From Acidobacteriota bacterium (GTDB lineage Bacteria > Acidobacteriota > Terriglobia > Terriglobales > Acidobacteriaceae), in contig JAKBHH010000017.1 in NCBI GenBank assembly GCA_021836865.1, positions 1-50,489 on the forward strand: a stretch of 50,489 bases of DNA. Reading direction: 5' to 3'. Below are positions 9,203 through 18,117 of this stretch, one piece after another. A model generated the notes under the pieces. The model did no database searches. It worked only from the letters and a program-made list of their open reading frames with translations, and had not been told where the DNA came from. Numbering within the stretch: the first letter of the stretch is position 1; each line of letters opens with the position of its first letter. The position numbers and the translations under genes were made by a program.

Positions 9203-9219
9203 TGTGCGGGCCCCGCACA
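9203..9219. promoter_or_regulatory. Perfect inverted repeat between divergent genes
   Basis: TGTGCGGG-C-CCCGCACA is a perfect 8+1+8 dyad in the 304-base gap between the divergent ATP-grasp and M61 peptidase genes. It has no T-run on either side, so it looks more like a protein site or hairpin than a terminator. No regulator gene lies adjacent. Confidence 0.35.
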
Positions 9220-9309
9220 GGAAGGCGTCGCTTTTTGCCGCACATCGGCAGAGGCCTGCAAACGCCCGCACATCGTTCGCCAGCGGCGCATTCCGCGCGG
9301 ATACTGTAA

Positions 9310-9324
9310 CCTGAATTTTTCAGG
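9310..9324 (+). promoter_or_regulatory. Hairpin overlapping the ribosome binding site of the M61 gene
   Basis: CCTGAA-TTT-TTCAGG is a perfect 6-bp inverted repeat whose right arm shares AGG with the Shine-Dalgarno AGGAG at 9322-9326. Folded RNA would partly hide the site. Three-base loops are strained, so this may be fortuitous. Confidence 0.3.
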
Positions 9325-9337
9325 AGAACCGTTGACT

Positions 9338-10585
9338 ATGCCGATGCAGCGCGGGTTGTTGTTTCCAGCCACCGCTTTTTGTCTTGCCGCCTTTGCCTTT
9401 GCGTCTGCCATGGCGCAGAAGACGCCGATTCAGATCACAGCCGACCTGACCGATGCGCCGCGCAAGCTCTATCACGCGGAGATCGATCTGCCCGTACATG
9501 CCGGCCCTCTCACCCTAACCACACCGGAATGGATTCCCGGCGCGCACATGCCCGCCGGGCCTGCGGAGGACATCACCGGCGTAGTCTTCACCGTGAATGG
9601 CAAGCCGCTGCCGTGGCGACGCGACGATGTGGACCTCTACTCATTTCATCTCACCATTCCAGAAGGTGTGACGATGCTGCACGCGCACCTGGATTGCATC
9701 GTGACAGCGCGGGTCTCGCAGAAGATTGCGGTGCTGGAGTGGGAGAAACTGCTGATTTATCCCGCGCATATTCCGGTGCGCGAGATTCCCATTCAGCCTT
9801 CGCTGAAGGTGCCGGCGGGCTGGGGCGTGGGCACGGCGCTGACGCCGCTCGGCGCCGGACCCTATCCAGTGCCGGCCGCCGGCAGCATCACGCACTTTGC
9901 CGCGACCAACGTCGAGCAGTTGGAAGACTCGCCCATCATCGCCGGCGAGTATTTCCACGAGTACGCGCTGGCGCCGACGATCACGCCCAGGCATTATCTG
10001 GATGTAGTCTCGGACCAGCCCGAAGACTCAAAGCTGCGCCCGGCGTTTCTTGCCGAGGTCGGCAACCTGGTGCGTGAGGCCGATGCGCTGTATGCTTCGC
10101 ACCACTACAACGTCTACCACTTCCTGCTCACGCTTTCCGACGTTGCCGGCGGCGAGGGCCTTGAACATGGCCAGTCCTCAGACAACGGCGTGGGCGAAAA
10201 GGGCTTTGCAGATCCCGTGCATCAACTGGCGGACGCGGATCTGCTCTCGCACGAGTTTACGCACTCGTGGAACGGCAAGTATCGCCGCCCCGTCGGCCTC
10301 TATCAGCCGGACTTTGCCACCCCGCAGCAGGGGGCAATGCTGTGGGTCTATGAGGGCATGACGGAGTATCTGGGCAATGTGCTCGCCGCGCGCTCGGGCC
10401 TGAAGACCCAGGAGCAGTATCGCGATGTGCTCGCCTTCACCGCGGCGACGCTGGACTACAGGCCGGGGCGCGACTGGAGGCCCACAGAAGACACTGCGGT
10501 CGCGGCAAGCATTCTGCGCGGTCGCAATCAGGCGTGGGCCAACTGGCGGCGCGGTCAGGACTACTATTTTGAGGGTGAGTTGTAG
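9338..10585 (+). pseudogene. M61 family metallopeptidase, N-terminal part ending at an in-frame TAG
   Basis: Residues 1-415 of an M61 (glycyl aminopeptidase-like) enzyme; a TTG at 9332 is an alternative start, and AGGAG lies at 9322. A signal peptide (FPATAFCLAAFAFASAMAQ) precedes the beta-sandwich N-domain. The zinc motif SHEFTHSWNGKYRRP lies near residue 305 with WVYEGMTEYLG about 30 residues later as the third ligand region. Translation stops at TAG 10583-10585 within the conserved stretch YYFEGEL-stop-WLDADTLIRQ. The reading frame continues without interruption after the TAG to 11281, so one nonsense change (for example from TTG) separates the halves. The fragment keeps the active site but loses the end of the catalytic domain and the PDZ domain. 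Confidence 0.85.
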
Positions 10586-11281
10586 TGGCTCGATGCGGAC
10601 ACGCTCATCCGGCAGAGGACGAACAACAAAAAGTCGCTCGATGACTTTGAACATATCTTCCTGGCCAAGGGCGGCAACACGGGTCCGCTGATTGTGCCGT
10701 ACACCTTTGACGAACTGGTGCAGGACCTGAACGCCGTGACGCCCTATGACTGGGCCACGTTCCTGCATGATCGCATCGACAACATCAACCCCCGCGCCGA
10801 CCTCGCGGGTATTGATCAGGGCGGCTACAAGCTGGTGTACAAGGACCAGCCCAATGCAGCGGAGCGTACGATGTCGGCAGCCGGGGGCCGGAGCGGCGGC
10901 GGAGTGGAGTGCTGGTACTCGATTGGCCTTCGCGTGACCAAGGATGGAACCATCAGCGACGTGCGCTGGAACGGTCCTTCCGACAAGGCACAGCTCGCGC
11001 CCGGCGAAAAGATTCTGGCCGTGGATGGGCAGATCTTTTCCGCGGACCGGCTGCGGGAAGCGATTCGCGCTGCAAAAGGAACGAGCGAGCCGATCCATTT
11101 GATCGTGCAGGCGGATACCTACGTCTCCGCGGCGGAGATCGATTACCACGACGGCGAGCGCTATCCGGCGTTGGAGCGCGTAGATGGTTCGCCCGATTAT
11201 CTGGACAAGATCACCGCGCCCCGAACGACGCCGGAAAAGGTCGACGAAGCAAAGTCGCCTGGGGACGAAGCCGCGCAATAG
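10586..11281 (+). pseudogene. M61 family metallopeptidase, C-terminal part with PDZ domain
   Basis: In the same frame as the N-terminal part, directly after the TAG, the sequence reads WLDADTLIRQRTNNKKSLDD and on through the end of the M61 catalytic domain. A PDZ domain follows, with VTKDGTISDVRWNGPSDKAQLAPGEKILAVDG. The first possible internal start is a GTG at 10694 with no convincing ribosome binding site. Joined to the N-terminal half, the protein would be 647 residues, normal for secreted M61 peptidases of this group. Either the gene is a recent nonsense pseudogene, the TAG is read through, or there is a sequence error. It converges on the MFS gene with 37 bases between the stops. Confidence 0.82.
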
Positions 11282-11318
11282 CGCACAACCAGCCGGAGTC
11301 GACCCTGCGGCGTGCGCC

Positions 11319-12485
11319 TTATGTCGCGGGGTTGACGCTCCAGCCCGGATCTTCACCCTGGGGCCTGCGCAGCATCGGCAGCAGCAGTGTCATCACCGCC
11401 AGCGCCGCGGGAATCGTCAGCATCCCCATGCGAAGGCTGCCGGTGTGGGAGGAAATCCAGCCGGCAAGCCAGGGCAGGACGGAGCCTCCAAAACCGGCAG
11501 TAGCCAGAATCCAGCGTGTGTCTGAACTATGCCGGGCGCGCGCGAAAAATGAGGCAATCACCAGCGGATAGATTGGCGCGAGAGCCGCGCCCAGCAGCAG
11601 CATGGCCGCGCTCTGGCTGGCGGTTGAGGGCAGCACAAAGAGCAGCAGTGCCGCAGCCAGCGCGGTGAGCACTGCAAGCCGGAAGACACGCGTGGGGTCT
11701 GCGCGCAACAGCAGCAGGGACGAAAGGCCGCGCGAGGCGAGAAACCCCAGGAAGTAAAACGAGGAAGCGGCCGCGGCATGCGCGGCCCCGGCGCCGGTGG
11801 AGCGCAGAATAAAGCTGGCCAGCCAGGTGACCGCTGCATTCTCAACGCCGACCTGCAGAAATGTTGCGAAGGCAAAGACCAGAATCAGACGCAGGTGTGC
11901 GGTGCGTGTCGATGCGTGCACGGTGCGCGGCGCTTCGGGAGCATCCTGCAGCAGCAGAGCACAGGCCAGTGACGCGGCAGCGGCCAACCCTGAAAGCAGC
12001 AGATAGGCGGCACGCTCGTCATGATGCTGCAGCACGCGCGCAGCCAGCAGTGGCGCCATAAGAGCCCCGGCGCTCCAACTGAAGTTCAGAAAGGTGAGCA
12101 TCGGCGCGCAGCGCAGTGGAAAACTGCGGCCTACGAGCAGGTTCACGGCCGACATGGGAATGCCGTTGCTGATGCCGAGCAGAAAGAAGGCGAAGGGCAT
12201 CAAGGGGCGCGTCGCGATCGTTATCCCCAGACAGCAGGCAGACATCAGCAGAAAGCTCAGCGCCAGGCTGCGGGTGTAGTTTCCGCGGCAGAAGATGGCG
12301 CCCAGCGTGGTGCCGGCAAAGTAGCAGAGAAACAGCAGGCCCGACTGGTGATCGCGCAGATGGAAGCGAAGGGCGATCGAGGGTAGCAGCGGTCCGCCAA
12401 TTGCCTGGACGATCCCGGTGAGTGCGAACACCGGATGCAGCACAAGGAGAGTGCGCCGCGGAGAGGCTTCTGCGCCGGCCTGCAT
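11319..12485 (-). CDS. MFS transporter, FucP-like sugar permease
   Basis: 388 residues with about 12 predicted membrane helices. The N-terminal half has FALTGIVQAIGGPLLPSIALRF and a short loop between helices 2 and 3 followed by a run of hydrophobic helices. The C-terminal half ends in LRMGMLTIPAALAVMTLLLPML. The overall look is that of the fucose/glucose proton symporter branch of the major facilitator superfamily. The ATG at 12485 lies 7 bases after the stop of the LacI-family gene, so the two form one operon. By that context it probably imports the sugar, or a relative of the sugar, that the regulator senses. Substrate is not certain. Confidence 0.85.
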   Translation of the reverse strand: MQAGAEASPRRTLLVLHPVFALTGIVQAIGGPLLPSIALRFHLRDHQSGLLFLCYFAGTTLGAIFCRGNYTRSLALSFLLMSACCLGITIATRPLMPFAFFLLGISNGIPMSAVNLLVGRSFPLRCAPMLTFLNFSWSAGALMAPLLAARVLQHHDERAAYLLLSGLAAAASLACALLLQDAPEAPRTVHASTRTAHLRLILVFAFATFLQVGVENAAVTWLASFILRSTGAGAAHAAAASSFYFLGFLASRGLSSLLLLRADPTRVFRLAVLTALAAALLLFVLPSTASQSAAMLLLGAALAPIYPLVIASFFARARHSSDTRWILATAGFGGSVLPWLAGWISSHTGSLRMGMLTIPAALAVMTLLLPMLRRPQGEDPGWSVNPAT

Positions 12486-12492
12486 CGCTGGG

Positions 12493-13563
12493 TCAGCTCC
12501 GTTTTGCGCGCGCGCGTCGCGGGCCTGGCGGGCTTGTGGACTCGCGAATCACAAGCTCCGGATGAATCGGCACGATGTCTGGAAACGTTGCCTGTCCGCG
12601 AATGCGCTGCAGCAGAATGCGAGCCGCAACCTGGCCCATCTCCACCAGCGGCTGGCGAATGGTGGTGAGGCTGGGGTTGTGGAAAGATGCGCCCTGGATG
12701 TCGTCGAAGCCTACGACGGAGACATCCTTCGGCACGCGCAGTCCATGGTCCGCCAGCGCGCGGGTTGCTCCGATGGCGGAGATGTCGTTGTAGCAGACCA
12801 GGGCGGAGAAGTCGACGCCGCGCTCCAACAGCTCCTTGGCAGGCACATAACCGAGCTCCGGCGTAGAAGCCTTCAGGCGCAACTGCACCGTCAGCTCCGG
12901 CGGAACCGTTATCTTGAGCTCCCGCGCGACGGTCATCAGGCATTCCCAGCGGTCATCGGCGTCGGAGCTGTGGCTGCCGCCACGCATCATCGCGATGCGG
13001 CGATGGCCGAGCTGATGCAGATGGCGCAGGGCCAACTCCGCCGCTCGACGCTGATCGAGCACCACATTGGTCGCACCTTCAATTCTCTTATGGCCCGCCA
13101 CCACGACCGTGGGCAGGTTGAAGCCCTTCTCCAGAATGGTGTCGATGAGGATGAAGCCCTCGACCGAGCGGTCCATCAGCAGCCGCGGATACTCCTCGAT
13201 GAGGTCCGGCTTGCGGCGGTGGCTTACGGTCAGATAAAAATAGCCTTCTTCGATGAGGAACTCTTCAACGCCGGCCAGCACCTGGGTGGCGTAGCTGTCA
13301 CTCAACTCCGGCACGAGCACACCGATGGTGAAGGTCTGCCGCTTGCGCAGCGAACGCGCATAAAAGCTGGGCCGGTAGTCAAATTTGGCCGCGGCCTCGA
13401 TCACACGATTGCGTGTCTCCTGCGGTATCGATCGAACGCCCGGCGCGTTGTTCAGGACCAGAGAAATGGTCGCCGGTGAAAGATTCAGATATTCGCCCAG
13501 AACGCGCAGGCCGATAGGTTGACCGGGCTGCGGCTCCACGCCAGCTTTGATTCTCTTGGACAT
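12493..13563 (-). CDS. LacI-family transcriptional regulator
   Basis: 356 residues; the ATG at 13563 has AGGAG upstream. An N-terminal helix-turn-helix (about 18-41, VLGEYLNLSPATISLVLNN) and hinge helix region (YRPSFYARSLRKRQT) precede a periplasmic-binding-protein-like sensor domain. In that domain IGVLVPELSDSYATQVLAGVEEFL, RIAMMRGG, VCYNDISAIGATRAL, VSVVGFDDI and LTTIRQP are all family landmarks. It should bind a sugar or sugar derivative and repress from palindromic operators centred on CG. Such operators occur before araB and the GH3 gene. It is the promoter-proximal gene of a two-gene unit with the MFS transporter. Confidence 0.93.
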   Translation of the reverse strand: MSKRIKAGVEPQPGQPIGLRVLGEYLNLSPATISLVLNNAPGVRSIPQETRNRVIEAAAKFDYRPSFYARSLRKRQTFTIGVLVPELSDSYATQVLAGVEEFLIEEGYFYLTVSHRRKPDLIEEYPRLLMDRSVEGFILIDTILEKGFNLPTVVVAGHKRIEGATNVVLDQRRAAELALRHLHQLGHRRIAMMRGGSHSSDADDRWECLMTVARELKITVPPELTVQLRLKASTPELGYVPAKELLERGVDFSALVCYNDISAIGATRALADHGLRVPKDVSVVGFDDIQGASFHNPSLTTIRQPLVEMGQVAARILLQRIRGQATFPDIVPIHPELVIRESTSPPGPRRARAKRS

Positions 13564-13680
13564 TCACTCCTGTTGTAACATCTTTGGGCAGACTGGCGTG
13601 ACAGCGCCTGCGGCCAGCGCGCTTCACGAGCTGGAACGGCGGACGCGTTGCGGCACGCGGACCGGTCGTCAGAGACACGA

Positions 13681-13709
13681 CCGCCCCCCGGTGAAGGATC
13701 GGGAGGCGG
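13681..13709 (-). terminator. Hairpin after rplI
   Basis: On the minus strand CCGCCTCCC pairs with GGGGGGCGG (one G-T pair) around an 11-base loop, 24 bases after the rplI stop and before the lacI-type gene. No good T-run follows, so termination would be weak or factor-assisted. Confidence 0.4.
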
Positions 13710-13732
13710 CGCGGGGTGTTGGGTTGGCCGGG

Positions 13733-14212
13733 TTACTCGGCGACAGCGGCTTCCGCCACAGGCTCGCCGGCCTCGGCAGCAACCAGCACCTTGACGTGCG
13801 CCGAGACTTCGCGGTGCAGCCGGATGGCTACGGTGTAATCGCCCACGCTCTTCAGCGGCTCAGCCAGCTGAATCTTGCGGCGATCCACTTCGAAGCCCCT
13901 GGCCGCCAGTTCCCCGGCGATATCGGCCGAAGTTACGGAGCCGAACAGATGGCCATGGTCGCCGGACTTGCGGGTGAAGCTGAGAGTGAGTGCCTCAAAG
14001 GCAGGCACCTGTTGCTCGGCTTGCGCCTTTTCCGCAGCAGAGCGGCGTGCGGCGGCGTGTTTCATCTGATCGATGACGGCCTTGTTGGCCAGGGTAGCCT
14101 GCAGCGCCAGCTTGCGGGGCAGCAGAAAGTTGCGACCGTAGCCGTCTGCGACCTTTACCACGTCTCCGCGGTGGCCCAGGTTGACTACGTCTTCCTTCAA
14201 AATCACTTCCAT
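13733..14212 (-). CDS. rplI: 50S ribosomal protein bL9
   Basis: 159 residues. The ATG at 14212 follows GGAGA. The N-terminal domain MEVILKEDVVNLGHRGDVVKVADGYGRNFLLPRKLA is the bL9 signature; a long helix and a C-terminal domain with GHLFGSVTSADIA follow. bL9 binds 23S rRNA at the L1 stalk base. It ends the rpsF-rpsR-rplI series, although about 200 bases separate it from rpsR. The last 15 residues are Ala/Glu-rich. Confidence 0.97.
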   Translation of the reverse strand: MEVILKEDVVNLGHRGDVVKVADGYGRNFLLPRKLALQATLANKAVIDQMKHAAARRSAAEKAQAEQQVPAFEALTLSFTRKSGDHGHLFGSVTSADIAGELAARGFEVDRRKIQLAEPLKSVGDYTVAIRLHREVSAHVKVLVAAEAGEPVAEAAVAE

Positions 14213-14409
14213 CGGAAATTCTCCAGTGTTCCAGGCGGTGCTTGCCGGCTTGCCATATTGGTTTAGACACCAACGGAAGCCATCGGTTGCCCCGCGCAAC
14301 GTTCTTCAATCACATCCATCGTCTGGCCGCCAGCATAACCCGCTTTCTCCGTTCTGACCCTACAACAAATGGGCCAGTCCGGACGGATTTACCGGGGACC
14401 GCCGCCGGT

Positions 14410-14808
14410 TTAGTGGCGGGTGGCGAAGGGCAGCAGGGCGATGTTGCGGGCCTGCTTGATGGCGCGGGTGAGCCGACGCTGGTGCGTGGTGCAGACGCCG
14501 GTCAGGCGGCGGGGCACAATCTTGCCGCGCTCGGCCACAAATCCTTGCAGCAAACGCACATCGCGGTACGGAATCGCGTCAATCTTCTCGGTGCAGAACT
14601 TGCAGACCTTTTTGCGGCGGAAGAACTTGCCGCGTCCGCCGGGACCACCCGAGGGGCGGCCGCCGGGGCCTCCGCCAGGACGAGGTCCGCGCGGTGGCGC
14701 CCCTGAACCTGAACCTGAGCTCACGCTGGGGCCGGAATCCGCGCCGGAAGCGGCTTGCGGTGCTGCTGCGCCCGTCTCGGGCGCCTTGCCATTGGTTTCA
14801 TCAGACAT
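14410..14808 (-). CDS. rpsR: 30S ribosomal protein bS18 with long Gly/Pro-rich N-terminus
   Basis: 132 residues; the ATG at 14808 follows GAGGAAA. The bS18 core starts near residue 61: [23 protein letters not shown], then [38 protein letters not shown]. The first 60 residues are an extra Ser/Ala then Gly/Pro/Arg-rich tail not found in the standard 75-residue protein. The paired CKFC plus later Cys and His suggest the zinc-binding form. bS18 pairs with bS6, whose gene is just upstream. Confidence 0.96.
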   Translation of the reverse strand: MSDETNGKAPETGAAAPQAASGADSGPSVSSGSGSGAPPRGPRPGGGPGGRPSGGPGGRGKFFRRKKVCKFCTEKIDAIPYRDVRLLQGFVAERGKIVPRRLTGVCTTHQRRLTRAIKQARNIALLPFATRH

Positions 14809-14926
14809 AGTGTTTCCTCATGACTCTCTTCGCGTTCTGCGCCCTGGGGGCACAGTGACACAGGATCGGGCCGGACCCGGCTCGCCGATGGATCAGGCAG
14901 CCGCGAGCGGCAATTCATAACAAGCC

Positions 14927-15346
14927 TTAAGCGCTGGCCTGAACGGGCTCGGGAGCCTCCGCAGCTGGAGCAGCGGAAGGAGCCGCAGCAGCCGGCTCGG
15001 CGCTGACCTTGCGGCGGGTTCCGCGCAGCGCCTTTACCTTGGCCAGGCGCTTCTCTTCCTCGTCGATGCGCACGGTGATGAACTTGATCACCGGCTCGGA
15101 GACGCGCAGGCGGCGCTCGAGTTCCAGCACGACCGCACCATTGGCCTCGATGGTCATCAGCACGTAGTTGCCGTCATTGAACTTGCGCACCATATAGGCC
15201 AGTTTGCGACGGCCCATCTTTTCGACGGTCTTGATCGCGCCCCCGCCATTGGTCACGGAAGTGGTGAAGCCGGCGATCAGCTTGTCCACATCCTCCTCGG
15301 CCGCATCGGGCCGAACGATAAACATTACCTCATACAAACGCGACAT
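14927..15346 (-). CDS. rpsF: 30S ribosomal protein bS6
   Basis: 139 residues from the ATG at 15346 (AAGGAAA upstream); the nine in-frame codons before it lack family similarity. MSRLYEVMFIVRPDAAEEDVDKLI, GRRKLAYMVRKFNDGNYVL and VIKFITVRID are the conserved bS6 parts. The last 30 residues are an Ala/Pro/Glu-rich tail. First of the rpsF-rpsR-rplI series on the minus strand, 132 bases after pth. Confidence 0.97.
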   Translation of the reverse strand: MSRLYEVMFIVRPDAAEEDVDKLIAGFTTSVTNGGGAIKTVEKMGRRKLAYMVRKFNDGNYVLMTIEANGAVVLELERRLRVSEPVIKFITVRIDEEEKRLAKVKALRGTRRKVSAEPAAAAPSAAPAAEAPEPVQASA

Positions 15347-15478
15347 CCGGTTTCCTTTTCCGCTGGAGCCCACTTGCCCCAGCCGCTGCCGCCGGCAAAT
15401 ACCATAGCGGCCATTCCCTGTCAGCAGGTCTTCCTCCAGGTCCTCGGTCTTTCGTCCCTCGGTCCCCGCTCCTGCTGC

Positions 15479-16171
15479 CTACTCTTCCGCCGAGCCGTTT
15501 CGCTCACGGCGGTTGAACTCATTCATCGCGGCTGCCGGACCGGCTTCAATGATGCGCCGCGTGGCCGTAGCCGCTCGGTCCAACACTTCGTCCAGTACCG
15601 CCAACTCCCCCTTGCGCATGGGCGACAGCAGGTAATCCCTGCCGGGCCGTCTGCCGGAGGCTCTCGCCTCTGGAGGAAGATCCGGCCCCACGCCGATCCG
15701 CAGGCGCAGCCATTCCTGGCTGTTGAGGGCGCCGGTTACGCTGCGGGCTCCGTTGTGGCCGGCAGGCGAACCGCGCTCCCTGATCTTGAGGCTGCCGAAC
15801 GTCAAGTCCAACTCGTCGTAAATCACAAGCAGGTCTTTGGCCGGGTCAGCCTCAAACTCCCGCACCAGAGCGGCCACTGCGGCTCCGCTCAGGTTCATAA
15901 AGGTCTCCGGCTTGGCCAGAACCACCTCGCGCCCTGCAATACGGCAGGTAGCGGTTGTGGCCCGGCAGCGCCGGTTCTGCACCACAACGCCCTCTTGCTG
16001 GGCGATGCGGTCAATCGCCATGAACCCCGCGTTATGCGGCGTCCACAGGTATTCGAGGCCCGGATTGCCCAGCCCCACCACCAAAAAGGGGCCGGGGCGT
16101 CCGCTTGAGCCGGAGCCCCCAGCAAGTGATTTTGGCTCGCTGGGGTGAACGGACTCGCTTGATTCCGCCAA
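15479..16171 (-). CDS. pth: Peptidyl-tRNA hydrolase
   Basis: 230 residues if the TTG at 16171 is used; it lies 3 bases after the rplY stop, which supports coupled translation. The enzyme core begins near residue 29 (FLVVGLGNPGLEYLWTPHNAGFMAID), where the His of TPHNAGF is catalytic. KPETFMNLSG, VIYDELDLTFGSLKIRERGSPAGHNG and RLRIGVG follow. Pth releases amino acids or peptides from stalled peptidyl-tRNA in the cytosol. The Ser/Gly-rich first 28 residues are not part of the usual fold, so a later GTG/TTG start near PFLVVG is possible. Confidence 0.94.
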   Translation of the reverse strand: MAESSESVHPSEPKSLAGGSGSSGRPGPFLVVGLGNPGLEYLWTPHNAGFMAIDRIAQQEGVVVQNRRCRATTATCRIAGREVVLAKPETFMNLSGAAVAALVREFEADPAKDLLVIYDELDLTFGSLKIRERGSPAGHNGARSVTGALNSQEWLRLRIGVGPDLPPEARASGRRPGRDYLLSPMRKGELAVLDEVLDRAATATRRIIEAGPAAAMNEFNRRERNGSAEE

Positions 16172-16174
16172 GGC

Positions 16175-16858
16175 TTACTTCTTCGCCTCGGGCTTCTTGG
16201 CTGCAGCGTCTGCGTCGGTCTTGCCCTTCTTGGCCACTTCCGGCTCTGCCGTGGTGGGAGCAGCAGCGGCCTCAGCCTCCGGCGTAGCAGCCACCTCTTC
16301 GCGAATCGAGACCACGTGGGCCACGGTCGCGTCCTCGGCGTTCAGATACTCGATCTTGTCGGAGTGCGGCAGGTCGCTCACGCGCACCACCCCATGCAGG
16401 TTCAAACCGCTGACATCCACGTCGATGTGGCTGGGAATGTCGGCAGGCAGGCACTCGATTTCGACCTCGCGCAGCACCTGATCCAGGATGCCGCCGGCGG
16501 TCTTGACGCCCACCGGAATACCCAGCAGCTTGACGCGCACGCTCACACGCAGGGTCTTGTCCAGCGCAATCCGCTTCAGGTCAATGTGGATGAGCTGATC
16601 CTTGATCGGCTCGCGCTGCCAATCCACAATCATGGCCTTGGCCGAGGGATTGCCCGCAACCTCGACATCGAAAATTGTGTTGTGGCCGGTTTCGGAGAAA
16701 AGTATCCGGGAAATCTGCTTGGGGTCGACCTCAACGGCCACCGGCTCATGACCGGCGCCATACAGTACGGCAGGAATCTTGCCCGCGACACGTACACGGC
16801 GCGCGGCATTCTTGTTGAACTTGCCCACGCGGGGCTTGGCTACGACAACTTCAGGCAT
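16175..16858 (-). CDS. rplY: 50S ribosomal protein bL25 (Ctc form)
   Basis: 227 residues, the long two-domain Ctc type rather than the short E. coli L25. The N-terminal RNA-binding domain includes GKFNKNAARRVRVAGKIPAVLYG, VDPKQISRIL and LIHIDLKRI. The C-terminal TL5-like domain has LREVEIECLPADIPSHIDVDVSGL. A Lys/Ala-rich tail ends the protein. bL25 binds 5S rRNA. It is coupled to pth, as is common in bacteria, and lies 100 bases after prs. Confidence 0.96.
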   Translation of the reverse strand: MPEVVVAKPRVGKFNKNAARRVRVAGKIPAVLYGAGHEPVAVEVDPKQISRILFSETGHNTIFDVEVAGNPSAKAMIVDWQREPIKDQLIHIDLKRIALDKTLRVSVRVKLLGIPVGVKTAGGILDQVLREVEIECLPADIPSHIDVDVSGLNLHGVVRVSDLPHSDKIEYLNAEDATVAHVVSIREEVAATPEAEAAAAPTTAEPEVAKKGKTDADAAAKKPEAKK

Positions 16859-16958
16859 TCCGTCTCTCGTTTCTTGTTTTCGGGCACGGATTCAGTCCGC
16901 TCCCTTTGTTGGGGCCAGTCGTCCGATACCATTCCTGCGGACAGCCGGCCAGTGACAG

Positions 16959-18053
16959 CTACGAAAACAGCGAACTTACGCTGGTCTCCATGTGAATGCT
17001 CTCAATGGCCGCGCCCAGCAGGCCGGCAATGGAGAGCACCTTGATCTTGGACAGCTTCTGCGCCGCATCGCGTAAAGGAATCGTGTTGGTGACCACCACC
17101 TCTTCCAGACGCGAGTTGGCAATGCGGTCAATGGCCGGGCCGGAAAGCACCGCATGGCTGGCGCAGGCATACACCGCTGCCGCGCCGTTGGCATACAGCG
17201 CGTCCACGGTCTTCACCAGCGTGCCCGCGGTGTCAATAATGTCGTCGATGATAAGGCAGTTCTGGCCTTCCACATCACCCACCACGTTCATCACTTCGGC
17301 TACGTTGATGTCGGTGCGGCGTTTGTCCACAATGGCCAGCGGCGCGCCTACCTTTTGTGCGAAGAAGCGCGCCCGCTCCACGCCGCCCGCGTCGGGAGAA
17401 ACCACGGTCAGGTTGGGCAGGTTCAACTCGCGGAAGTAGCTCACCAGCACCGGGCTGGCAAAAAGATGGTCCACGGGAATGTTGAAGAAACCCTGAATCT
17501 GCGCCGCGTGCAGGTCCACAAAGAGGGCGCGATTGGCCCCGGCGGTCGTGACCAGGTCGGCGATGAGCTTGGCACTGATGGCGACGCGGGGACGGTCCTT
17601 GCGATCCTGCCGGGCGTATCCGTAATAGGGCACCACCACGGTGATCCTTGCCGCCGAGGCGCGCTTGAGCGCGTCAATCATCACCAGCAACTCCACCAGG
17701 TGCTGATCGACCGGGTAGCAGGTGGGCTGGACGACGAAGACATCGACGCCGCGCACATTCTCCAGCAACTGGAAGTAGACCTCGCCGTCGGCAAAGCGCT
17801 GCAGCTTGGCCTCGCCCACCTTGACGCCGATGTGGGTGGCAATCTCGTCGGCCAGCGGCCGGTTGGCCGTGCCCGAAAAGAGCTTGAATCGCTTGTCCTC
17901 GGTAAGGCTGCGGGCCCGCTTGCGCTCGGTTGCCGGCTTGGCATCCTTCGCCTTCGAGGCCTCCGGCGAGATGGCCTTGCCTGCGTCCTTCTGCGCGTCG
18001 CTTGCGTCCTGCGGCTTGTCTTCCAACGTGATCGTCACTGTTCCCACTTCCAT
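16959..18053 (-). CDS. prs: Ribose-phosphate pyrophosphokinase (PRPP synthetase)
   Basis: 364 residues from the ATG at 18053, which has GGAGGTG eight bases upstream; the TTG at 18071 overlaps that site and is unlikely. The enzyme core begins near residue 55 (FKLFSGTANRPLADEIA). It has FADGEVYFQL, VVQPTCYPVDQHLVELL, PYYGYARQDRKDRPRVAISAKL and the PRPP loop NCLIIDDIIDTAGTL. It makes 5-phosphoribosyl diphosphate from ribose-5-phosphate and ATP for nucleotide, His and Trp synthesis. An unusual Lys/Ala-rich extension of about 50 residues precedes the core. Downstream of tRNA-Gln and upstream of rplY on the minus strand. Confidence 0.96.
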   Translation of the reverse strand: MEVGTVTITLEDKPQDASDAQKDAGKAISPEASKAKDAKPATERKRARSLTEDKRFKLFSGTANRPLADEIATHIGVKVGEAKLQRFADGEVYFQLLENVRGVDVFVVQPTCYPVDQHLVELLVMIDALKRASAARITVVVPYYGYARQDRKDRPRVAISAKLIADLVTTAGANRALFVDLHAAQIQGFFNIPVDHLFASPVLVSYFRELNLPNLTVVSPDAGGVERARFFAQKVGAPLAIVDKRRTDINVAEVMNVVGDVEGQNCLIIDDIIDTAGTLVKTVDALYANGAAAVYACASHAVLSGPAIDRIANSRLEEVVVTNTIPLRDAAQKLSKIKVLSIAGLLGAAIESIHMETSVSSLFS

Positions 18054-18117
18054 CGTCTTGCGCACCTCCAAGCTGGTTGGCTTTGGCTGTGTTCCCAGGG
18101 GTCTTCCCCTTAAACTC

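Noticed and set aside
10583-10585. Pyrrolysine or other recoding at the M61 TAG
   Set aside because: No recoding tRNA or downstream element is seen in the window and none is expected in this phylum; a nonsense change is simpler. Read-through is still listed as an open option.
10178-11356. 392-codon minus-strand frame opposite the M61 gene
   Set aside because: Shadow frame; the plus strand carries conserved M61 and PDZ motifs on both sides of the TAG.
12418-13479. 353-codon plus-strand frame opposite the LacI gene
   Set aside because: Shadow frame; the minus-strand LacI regulator is unmistakable.
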